Of a DNA stretch of 64,000 bases, positions 34,150 to 43,800 are shown piece by piece. A program made the translations under genes and the position numbers. Source of the stretch: Desmodus rotundus. Its lineage: Eukaryota > Chordata > Mammalia > Chiroptera > Phyllostomidae. The number at the start of each line of letters is the position of its first letter. Within the stretch, counting starts at the first letter, position 1. Where the stretch lies: assembly GCF_022682495.2 (NCBI RefSeq), contig NW_026527282.1:30706-94705 (forward strand). Reading direction: 5' to 3'. Below the pieces are notes generated by a model. That model was given only the letters and a program-made list of their open reading frames with translations, had not been told where the DNA came from and did no database searches.

Positions 34150-34943
34150 TAAATAAAACATTTAAAAAGTAAAAAAATTATATTTAAAGAATTTTACAAT
34201 GCAATAATAAAAAGACAAATAACCCAATTAAAAATTGGGCCAAAGATCTGAGTAAATATTTCTTCAAAGAAGCTATGCAAGTGACCGATAAGCTATGAAA
34301 AGTGCTCAATATCATTGGTAATTCAGGAAATGCAAATCAAAACTACCTTGAGATACAACTTCACACCCATCAGAATAGCTGTAATCAAAAAGACAGACAA
34401 TAACAAAGACTTGATGAGATTGTGGAAAAACTAGAAGCTTCATACATTGCTGATGGGAATGTAAAATGGTTCATTCACACTGGAAAACAGGTTGGCAGTT
34501 CAATACCATATGATACAGGAATTTCACTCTTAGTTACATACCCAAAAGAAACAAAAATATAGTTGACACAAAACCCTGTATACAAATGTTCATCATGTAT
34601 ATAAAATCAAAAACAATACCACAAAAGTTCATCATAATAATTAAAAAGTGGAAACAATCCAAATACCCATCAACTGATGAATAAATAAGTCAAATGTAGT
34701 ATAGCTACTAAACAGAAAATTATTATGAAATAAAAAGGAATCAAGTACTGATACATGCTATAAATGGATGAACCTTGATAAATTATACTAAGTAAAAGAA
34801 GCCAGTCAAAAATATTGTAATCATACCACATATTGTATGATTCCATTCACATGAAACGTCCAGAACAAATAAATCTGTAAAGACAGAAAGCAATTAGTGG
34901 TTCCCTAAAGCTGAAAAGAAACTGCGGACCAGAGGGTCCAGTA
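34150..34943 (+). mobile_element. Ancient L1 (L1M-like) 3' portion, part 1
   Basis: Decayed ORF2 C-terminal sequence (caaataacccaattaaaaat, atacaacttcacacccatca, ggaatgtaaaatggtt) continues into a 3'UTR, much more diverged than the other L1 copies. It is split by the LTR insertion that follows and resumes at 36,247. Confidence 0.75.
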
Positions 34944-36246
34944 TGTGTCATTTTTCTTTAACACACCAAGCAATTCCCCATTTCTCAGCAGATGCTGACC
35001 AGGTGTCCTGCAAATTTAACTCAATTCTGACTACCCAGAGATAGTGTCAGATCCCACAGGTTAAAGTGTCAGTCCCACAAGATTGCCTCCACTTCAGAAG
35101 CCAATAGCAAGTGCAGGTTGTAACCTGTGCTTCTGTTCTACTGGCTATAAATCAGAGGTTTCCACTGTAACTAAATGCAGGCCTGGCCACCTGCCAAAAT
35201 AAAAGTGCTCATGAGACAGGCGCTGGCAAGAAAGAAAGTGGTTTATTCAGATGTCAGCAATCTGAGATGGGTACTCTTGTCTCAATGTCTATCTTAACAT
35301 GTCAGTGTAAGTAGAGGTTTATAAAGAAGAAGAGGTAAAGCAGAACAAAGAGATCAAGGGATGGGGTTGAAAAATTCTCTATGTACAGATTAGCACAGCC
35401 CATTCTGATAAGGATCTCGAAATTGGTCAAGCAAAGGTCTGGTGTGCGTCACTCTAGTTTTTGTTACCCTGGTTTTATGTCACCCTGATTTTATGGTTAA
35501 CTGGGATGACTGAAGGTCAGCGTCTGTACCTTCTGAAGTTAGTTCCTAGAATTCTTATAAAAACATGCTGTTTATCTACAAGGTACATATTAGTCAGAGT
35601 CAGCATTTACAGAAACCATGTGAAAAGAATGGTGGGGTGGGTTACAGTTCCCCACAATTACACCACGACACCCTTCTCAGGTTCAATTAATTTGCTAGAG
35701 AGGCTCACAGAACTCAGGAAACCAATTTACTTACTAGATCAACAATTTATTAGTAAAGAATGTAACTCAGGAACAGCCAGATGGAAGAGATGCATAGGGC
35801 CAAGTATGGGGAATGGGGGCAAAGCTTCCATGTAATCTGGGTATGCCACTCTTTCTGCATCTCCATGTGTTCACCACGCCAGAACCTCTCTGAACCCATC
35901 TTTTTGGGGTTTTGTGGAGGCTTCATGGCATAAGCATGATTGATTAAATCATTGGTCATTAGTAATTTAATTCCATCTCCAGCCCCTCTACCCTCCCCAG
36001 AGGTGGGAGGAAGAGGGACTGAAAGTTCCAACCCATTAATCATTAGTTTCCTAGGAACAAGCCCCCACCCATAGGTTACTTAGGGGCTTTTTGAAGTCAC
36101 CTCATTAACATAAACTCAGGTATGAAAGGCACTCCTTATGAATGATGAAAGACATTCCTATCACTCAGAAAATTCCAAGAGTGTTGAGTGCTTTGCGCAG
36201 GGACTCAGGGACAAAGACCAATATATTTCCTATTATAAATACCACA
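34944..36246 (-). mobile_element. Solo-LTR-like endogenous retrovirus remnant
   Basis: The minus strand opens TGTGGTATTTATAATAGG, as an LTR should begin with TG, and the opposite end begins tgtgtc on the plus strand, so the insert is TG...CA. An AATAAA signal lies near 35,750 on the minus strand. The family was not assigned. It interrupts an ancient L1, and no gag, pol or env homology was seen, so it is probably a solo LTR or two merged LTR fragments. Confidence 0.5.
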
Positions 36247-36795
36247 GGGAGTGATGGCTAAGGGGCATAAGGTTTGTTTTGGGGGTAATAACTGTTCTAA
36301 AATTTGTTGTGGTAGTGATTGCAAAACTGTGTGAATATACTAAAAACAATTAAATTGTACACTTAAAAAACAAAATAAAAAAGAGGGAATGAACTATTGA
36401 CTGTACAAAACAATCTGAATGAATCATCAGTGAAAAAATCCAACCCCAAGAAGTTGCAACTTCTATTGAATCTGTATGAGAAAATTATAGAAATAGAGAA
36501 CAGATCAGTGGTTGCCAGGAGTTAAGGAGGAGGCAGGGGTGGGAGGAAAGTGGGTGTGCTACAAAAGGGCCACATGACTCATCCTCATGGCATTGGGACT
36601 TTTCTGTACCTTGACTGTATCGATCAATATCAATATCCTGGTTGTGTTGGATATTTCAAAACTCTATCAATATCCTGTTAGAGTTTTGAAAGATGTTACC
36701 ATTAGGGTAAACTGGGTAAAGCATACACAGGATCTCTGTATTACTTTTTATAATTTGTATGTGAATCTACACTTATGTCAAAATAAAAATTTAAG
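36247..36795 (+). mobile_element. Ancient L1 (L1M-like) 3'UTR, part 2
   Basis: Typical old-L1 3'UTR phrases are present: gggagtgatggctaaggggc, gtgaatatactaaaaacaat, gatgttaccattagggtaaa and a final gtcaaaataaaaatttaaga. Two similar tails (ending near 36,380 and 36,795) suggest two L1M fragments side by side. Confidence 0.7.
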
Positions 36796-37137
36796 AAAAA
36801 GAAAAAAAGTGCATTCCTCTCCCTGGGGGCAAGCCCACACCTTTCTCTTCCCCCTTCTTTTTCCCTCGCAGTCATGCATCTCCTAAACTCTAAGGGTCCC
36901 TGTGAGACTTGCAACCAGGGGAGCAAAGGGCAGCAGCAGCTCATCCTGGTCTAACCCACTGAACCTGTCTCCAAGGTCCCATTTTTAATGAGCCAGAGCA
37001 GCCCCACCTAGGCTCTTTCCCGTTGCTTCTTCTACCCTAAGCCCTTCCTTGTTTCACTGTCCCCAGCTTTAATAAATGTACTCTCAAAATAAAAAAATAA
37101 TTAAAAAAATAATAAATTGGCATAATCAACATAAAAG
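36796..37137 (+). other. Unassigned segment ending in a poly(A) signal
   Basis: About 280 bases of non-coding DNA end in agctttaataaatgtactct and an A-rich stretch. It could be an LTR fragment or the 3' end of a processed transcript; no family was recognised. Confidence 0.35.
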
Positions 37138-37482
37138 CACTGTCTTAGTTCTTTCAGGCTGCCATAACAAAACACCAAAGACTAGGTGGTTTATAAACAA
37201 CAAAATTTATTTCTCATAGATCTGGAGGTTACTAGTCTAAGATCATGGTGCCAGCATAAGTGGGTGAGAGCCCTATTTCTGATTCATAGTCAGTGCCTTC
37301 TTGCTGTTTCCTCACATTGTAGACGGGGTCAAGACAGCTCTATGGGGGAGGGGGTTTAAGAGGGCTCCACCCTCATGACCTAATCACCTCCAAAGTCTCC
37401 ACTTTCTTATACCATAGCCTTGGGAATTAATATTTCAATATATGAGTTTGGGAGGGCTACAAACATTCCAACTATAGCAAGC
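37138..37482 (-). mobile_element. MLT1-like (ERVL-MaLR) LTR
   Basis: The plus strand shows the complement of the LTR: a gtcttagttctttcaggctg end, aggtggtttataaacaacaa, agatcatggtgccagca, tcatgacctaatcacctcc and gggaattaatatttcaatat. These match mammalian MaLR LTRs. It is a solo LTR and carries no coding sequence. Confidence 0.75.
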
Positions 37483-37839
37483 ACATTGTTAATTCTAAAA
37501 TTATGTGCAAATAATTATTGTGCATCTTTTATGAGAATAATAAAAGATGAACAAGATGACTTTATTCACTCATTAATTCAAAAAACATTTATAATGAGCC
37601 CCTACTATGTTCAAGGACTAGGTTAGATGCTACGTGGCATACAACTTCATGAGTTTATGGTAAAATCACACTTGTTGCCGTGCTACGAATTTTGTGAAAT
37701 GTAAGTCAGTTGACATATAAACATACTTTAGGGGGGGGCCATGTATTTTTATTTACTAGTAATCACTAATAGTTCTAATCAAAACCAAAAGTTCTTAACT
37801 AATCATCTTTCATAGCTCCTGTATTCAGTTACGTACTTG
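37483..37839. other. Unassigned sequence with a short L2/MIR-like piece
   Basis: The 37,560-37,630 piece (ttataatgagcccctactat) resembles an L2 or MIR end. The remainder is unassigned. Confidence 0.4.
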
Positions 37840-38185
37840 ATATTCCCACTTAGGTATCTTGCTATCACACCTCAAAAGTACTAAACTGAACTTTTGGTCT
37901 CACTCCCCAAATCTGTTCCCTCCATCACTAATCTTCTTCATCTTAATAGGCTACTGCATTTGTTCAAGCCACTAACACAGGTGTAATCTTTCTCTTTCCC
38001 TTACCCCCAACATACCTCTGGTAGAGCCATCAGTGACTGGATCTCCACACTCACCACCTGATTTCAAGCCATCACCATCTTTTGCTGTACTAGTAATAGC
38101 TAACAGACTGGTCTCTCTGTTTCCACCAGTGCCCACCGCCAATTCATTCTCCACGCAACAGCCAAGGTGATTTCATTAAAATTTA
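37840..38185 (+). mobile_element. L2 fragment, part 1
   Basis: CT-rich sequence resembling the 3' half of L2, the mammal-wide CR1-like LINE. It is interrupted by a SINE and continues beyond it. Confidence 0.65.
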
Positions 38186-38375
38186 GCCCTGGCCGGGTAG
38201 CTCAGTTGGTTAGAGCATCATCCCAATATGCCAAGGTTGCACTCTGAACTCTGGTCAGGGCAAATACAAGAAGGAACCAATGAATGCATAAATAAGTGCA
38301 ACAATAAATCAGTCTCTTTCTCTCTTCCCCCGCCTCTCTCAAATCAACAAATTAAAAAATAAAAATAGAAATTAG
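38186..38375 (+). mobile_element. VES-related tRNA-derived SINE
   Basis: It begins gccctggccgggtagctcag with an A-box-like ttggttagagcatc, and ends in a CT-rich stretch and A-rich tail. It is more diverged than most copies, perhaps a different subfamily. Short flanking aaatttag and aaattag sequences may be its target-site duplication. Confidence 0.8.
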
Positions 38376-38710
38376 ATCATGTTACTCTCCTATGTAACCC
38401 CTTTATTTGTAGTCCATTTTATGTACAGTAAAATCCAAATTCTACCATAGCCTACAAAGTCCAAAAAGATCTGAAACTTGCCCACTTCTCCATCCTTCTC
38501 TGTTATATTTATCTTCTTGTTTCACCACCATTCAACTATGTAGCCTTTCAATAGCTAAACTGTAACAAGCTCTTCTCAAGCCAAAGGGCCTATGTGTACT
38601 TGTTTCCTTTTCCCAGAACCCTCCCCCAGTTCTCTGCAATGCTGGCTCCTTCTACCTCCTTTAGTTCTTAGCGGAAGCACTGCATTAACTGTCTACATAT
38701 GAGGGAAATG
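38376..38710 (+). mobile_element. L2 fragment, part 2
   Basis: Recognisable L2 3' region: agtaaaatccaaattctacc, tagcctacaaagtcc, gatctgaaacttgcccactt, ccaaagggcctatgtgtact and gctggctccttctacctcc. Confidence 0.75.
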
Positions 38711-38989
38711 GGGCAGCAACCCGGTTAGACCTGGTAAGGGGGGCACCTAGGGGACTTGTCCCAAAGCTGTATTTGCATAGCAAACACACTGTCTTTACTT
38801 AGATTAAGTATAGATCAGCAAACATGTCATTTTAAATGCTTTTATTCATACTTTATATAAGATTAAGAGAACATCATCTGCCCATAAAAATTTAAAGTGC
38901 CTTATGAGAAGTGGCAAGCAATTCCGAAAAGGTTAGAGAGGTAGATAAGAAGAAAAGAAGATTTTTTAAATTTTTCTATCTTGAAGGAG
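38711..38989. other. Unassigned sequence
   Basis: No feature was recognised. Confidence 0.35.
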
Positions 38990-39745
38990 ATGAGGGACTA
39001 TTTGCATCATTTCAGTAGGGGCAGGACATGGTCTGACTTGTGATTGGATGAAGAGAGACTAAAGACTGAAAAGCCAGTAAAAAATAATAATTATAACTAA
39101 CATTTATTGAGCGTTTAATGGGACAGGTATTATTCTAAGGACTTTCCATTTATTCTAGCACTTTACATATATTAATTCATTTAATCCTCACAATTAGCCA
39201 GTGTATTATTATCATAGCCATTTTAGGAGGAAAGACACAGAGAGGTTAAGTGACTTACTCAAGAATTACAAAGCTAGTAAGTGGCAGAGATAAGATTCAG
39301 ACCCAGAGAGTCCAGTTGAAAACTCATGCTCTTCATCAATATGCTTTAATGCTCCCCTTTGCTATAACAGATTAGGGAAATAACACAGGCTTGAAATTGC
39401 AAGCATCTGATACATGGCAAAAGTGATGGAAAGGTAGAAAGATATGTGAAAGAAATTTGGGAAATAAAATTGACAAGATGAGGGAACAACTGTGAAACAT
39501 AAGGAAGAGAGGAATCTAAGATGACTTTTGAATTGACTAACTGGATAGTTGATAGTGCCAGTCATGGAGATGTAAAAATACAGAATTCTGGTGGGCTAGA
39601 TAGAAATTATTGAATACTTCATGTTTGATGTACCTGTGCGACAGAAAGGATTGCCAGGAAGCAATCAGAGATACTAGTCTGGAGCTCAATAAAGAGATCT
39701 GGACTAGAGATGGAGATTTAGAGTTCTCACGCAGGTGGAATAAAC
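38990..39745 (-). mobile_element. L2 fragment, minus strand, split by MIR
   Basis: The complement of L2 is visible before (caggacatggtctgacttgt) and after (gaatctaagatgacttttga, gactagagatggagattta) a MIR at 39,078-39,356. Confidence 0.6.
39078..39356 (-). mobile_element. Near-complete MIR SINE, minus strand
   Basis: The complement of MIR runs almost end to end: taactaacatttattgagcg, tttacatatattaattcatt, cagagaggttaagtgactta, aagctagtaagtggcagaga, to a degraded tRNA-like end. Confidence 0.85.
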
Positions 39746-39911
39746 AAACAGGGTTGAGACACAATCTGGGGAGCATCATCATTTATTAAGTAAGTACAGA
39801 AAAAGTAGCCAGCAGAGGACTGAGGAAGATGGTCATAAAGCTAAGATACCAGGAGAGAATGGTGTCATGGAGGACAGGTGGAGTTTCAACAAATATAAAA
39901 TTCTCTTTAAT

Positions 39912-40010
39912 CCCATTAGAAAGTAGACTCTATGAAGCCATGAAACATGTCTGTTTTGTTCAACCGATGTATACCCAGTGCCTAGAGGCATGACACATAG
40001 TAAGTGGTAA
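39912..40010 (+). mobile_element. L2 3'-end fragment
   Basis: It carries the L2 tail phrase gtagactctatgaagccatg followed by cccagtgcctagaggcatga and a degraded end. Confidence 0.6.
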
Positions 40011-40379
40011 AAGGTGATCCTGAATATAAGAAAACAAACCAATAGTATCAAGTACCACACAAAGTTCTGGGAAGACAAAGTCTGAGAAGTATCCATTTCA
40101 TTTAACAACTTTGGGTGTCACTGATGATCTTGTCCAGAGCAGTTTCAGTGGAATGGTGGGGCGAAAGCAAATGGGAGTGGCTTAAAAGAATCAATGCCAA
40201 GAATGTTTTATACATTACTTTGCAGCCACCGACAGTCCAACCTTGGATGAAACTTTGTTACATAGGGAAGGAGTAACCTAAAGAGCTGCAATGACAAGCG
40301 GGCATAGGATGAACGGGGAATTTTCCTTAGAAGGAAACTTGCTTTGTTAACTGACGAATCGCAGGGGCGTAGCACGACA

Positions 40380-40801
40380 CTGGCCATTTCACCGGTGTTC
40401 AGAAAGTCTCGAGCCGGCCGGAGGCAGGATCGCAGGACGCTGTCCAACGCGGGAGCTGGAGCATTTCCTTTTGGATCGGGCAGAGACAGCGAAGGCTGGA
40501 GCCCCACGTAGGGCCGCTCGGAAGGCAGGGGCCGGGAGGACGCAAACCCGTGCTCGGGACACTAGAGGGTTGGGTGGGGCAAGCAAAGCTCCTCCCCCTG
40601 ACAGGTTTTAATCTCCAAGCTCCCGGGTTCCCCCAGGCCCCTCCCGAATCGTCTCCAGTTCCTCTCTAGCCTGGGGCGGGCCGGAAATGATGCGACATGT
40701 CGCGCGTGATTGGAGGAAGCAGAAGTTGCTTTGCGGCCGGTACGGAAATTGCTTTCTTTTCAGCTTCCGCTCCTGGTCCATGTGAGAGACAGATTGCTGA
40801 G
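40380..40801 (+). promoter_or_regulatory. UTP14A: UTP14A CpG-rich promoter and 5'UTR
   Basis: GC and CpG content rise sharply here compared with the 40 kb upstream. Visible elements include an ETS-type ccggaaat at 40,681, a second acggaaat near 40,742, an inverted CCAAT (attgg) near 40,707 and a 12-bp palindrome gcgacatgtcgc at 40,692-40,703. No TATA box is seen. A pyrimidine run at about 40,750-40,760 (gctttctttt) resembles the TCT initiator of ribosome-related genes and is a plausible transcription start. A start-stop uORF (ATG TGA) lies at 40,780-40,785, just before the coding start. Confidence 0.7.
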
Positions 40802-40827
40802 ATGAGCGTGGTACGGCCTGCAGAGAG
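40802..40827 (+). CDS. UTP14A: UTP14A exon 1 (coding part)
   Basis: The start ATG begins MSVVRPAES, aligning with human MTANRLAES. The exon ends AG before gtgagg, leaving codon 9 split (phase 2). The start was chosen because it is the only ATG that joins in frame to exon 2. The transcription start is not fixed. Confidence 0.85.
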
Positions 40828-43800
40828 GTGAGGGGTAAAGATGAGTTGGGAAGTCTGGGTCTCCTTGGGTTCTGGGTTCTCCGGAGTTTGAGACGTGGCA
40901 GCCGCTTTTTAATAGATGTCATTTGTTCCCCTCCCAGGACTTCACCATTCCTTACTGCTTCCGTGATCTGTCCTTTAAAACCCTTTCATTAACTTAATTC
41001 GCTCCCAGCGCTTCCCAGCTTTGTAGCCTTATCCCTGTGGTCCTGATTTGGTCCCATCCTCTCCCGCTAAGTTAATATGTTGCGTTGCTCTTGTCACGTG
41101 ACTCCTTTTTCTGCCGCCGCTTGGGCGCGTTTCAGTCCTCTGCGCTGGCAGTGCCTGCGCTATGAACTCCCTTGGAACCTTTGCTGATGAGAGCCATCTG
41201 CGACGTTTTCTCCTCTGATGTTTCAGCCCACCCAACAGGGGAAGTAAATATAATCCATTTAGCACGGTTTGCCTTGCGAAGACTGATAGAGATTCCATAA
41301 TTTGTGTCTGGGTACCAGTATCCTTAGTTAACAACCTACTTTGCCAAGCAAGCCCCAGGGAAAATGGCTTACTCAGCGGCTTTCATCCAATTCTGTTTTC
41401 TCATTCCTGGGAACAAGTGATCAAGATGTCACTTCTGAGTAAGCTGCACCTATAAAGGTTTATTCCATGTGGAGGGTACTTAGAAATACTAATGCTGAAA
41501 CTGCCTTGCCTCAAGGGCCAGGAACAGCATCTTCTGTCACCTTACCTAGGGTCTGATCTTTTTACAGCCTCCCATAGGTCAATGGGAAACGCGGTGCCAG
41601 TCACTGAAGATGGTAGATCTTTTTCATGCAGTTCTGTATGGACATCACCAACCACTGCACCTTTTGTTAAGTTATTTGAAGTGATAATATTTCTCTTTTA
41701 TCTCCTTTAACAGCCTTATGGCTTTAAGCAAACAGGAAGAACTAGAGGATTTGCCAAACGACTACCCCGTGAGCACCAGTGAAGATGAGGTGGGCTACAA
41801 CTGCTAAACTGTCTTCTCCAGTTCCCTTCTGCCTCAAAATTAGAATAGACAGCACATTCCTGGAAAGGGAAGGGGTATCAACATTGTTGATATTTGTTTA
41901 GGTCTTATAAATAAATTATAAACGGGTATTTAGTGTTTCATGTGTAAGATACCCACTTTGAGTGCTATGGGAGTTCAAAGACTGTATAAAATACAGTCAC
42001 TGTCTTCAAGTTGGATAAGTATAGTTGAATATATGAGAACAAAACATGTGGTCCTCATTATAGGATTTCCCTATTTCCCAGATTTGGATTTCTGTGGAGA
42101 GTTAAGTGTCTGCCTGCAGTGTACATAATTATGCTGGATCTCCAACAGACGCTATGGAATTCCAGCTCTTTATTCTCTTGACAAAACTACTTAGGTTGGT
42201 TTTGTAATGTGAAAGTTTCTGTGTCAGATCGCATTATATGTTCTATATAGAAACACTGTTCCCATAGCACTTTTCATCCCAAAACAAGTTAAGACAGGCA
42301 TAACATTAGCTCCCAGTGACTAAGGCTCGATAATGATGGAGTTTGGTTTTTGAAGCAGTTCTTCCAGATATGCACACTGACCTCATCTGACTCGCTACTG
42401 GCCAAAAGAAAGACATTTTACATGGGCTTCAATTTCCACAGTGTTCCCCCCCCCCTCATCATTCTGATGGTTTTTCCTTTTCTGTGTCTAGGAGGAGAGT
42501 GGTGGAGAGCGAAAGCATCAAAAGCTTCTGGAAGCAATCAGTTCCCTAGATGGAAAGAATAGGTAACATTCCTGTCACTTTGGACAGGTTATAACTAGCT
42601 GACTCCGTGAGATTTGTCTACAATAGTCACTGAGTGCCTAGGACAGTGAAGACACAAGTGCCAGCCTCGAGAGCATATACTTTGGAGACAGACTGCATAG
42701 GACAATTTTGTGTCCTCTCTGCACTTCAATTTCTTCAACTAGAAAATAAGATTAATAATAGTAACTACCTTATAGGGTTGTTATGAATTTAAATGAGTTA
42801 ATAAATGTAAAGATCTTAAACTAATGCCCAGCATATAGTCAACATTATGTAACTTTTAGTTATTATTGTGTTAGACCTCTGTGCGTATGAATTCTTATTG
42901 AATCCATACGTACAGTTTTGGAGCATTGAGTAGACATTACTTATCCCCATTAGAGAAGTGAATTGGCCTGACTCACAGCCACTGTGCTCATAAGTGGCAG
43001 ATCCAAGATTCAGATGCAGGTACATTTGAATCCTAGTCCAATGCCTTTTCCGTTATGCCCATCTCATATTGCCTTGTGTTTTTGAGGGGTCAAGTCTACA
43101 TTAAGAGATGGTTAGACTACCAAGTCCAGGTTAGGAACAGATTTCCTCATTGCTTTATGACAAACCCTAAATCTAAAAGAAAAATACATGAAAGTAAAGC
43201 CTTGTTTGGAGAGGTAAGTATTTGTTCCTCAGCAAAATGTGTCCATTCCTTCTATATTCTGTTTTGCCTAAATTTCAGGCGGAAATTGGCTGAGAGATCT
43301 GAGGCTAGTCTGAAGGTGTCAGAGTTCACTGTCAGTTCTGAAGGTAAGTTAACAAAGGGAGCTATGTCTGCACAGAGCTTGTGGAGTTCCAAAAGTATAA
43401 TGGCCACTTCACACCTCCCAACCTAGGAACTGTTTTCTTATGTGATTAATGGGTCATCCGATAAATATTTACCTGTAAGTGGGTGAAGAAGGGCAGTCAG
43501 ATGTCCTTGAGTTTCTTCCATTTCTAGAAGAAAGCCTAGCAGGCCATGGTCAAGGTCTCCCATTGAGCTTAATGAGCTCCTTCTAGGATAGAGATACATG
43601 AAGGAAGACAGCTGCCTTTCATTAGCTTAATCATGTCCATGATTTCATTTTTATTTCAGTTCTAACAGTGCTTTGAGTTCCGACAGGCAGATAATTTTTC
43701 CTACTGGAGCTCGAATCAGTTAAGTTACTCAAGTGCCTTCACCTAATACAGTGTTTCTCAACCTTTTCTCTCTATTTCTCCCCTGAGGAGCCTTTTTTTT

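Noticed and set aside
40608..40922. A minus-strand 104-codon frame suggesting a divergent gene at the UTP14A promoter
   Set aside because: CpG-rich promoter DNA easily gives open frames. No splice sites, domain or further coding exons were found on that strand.
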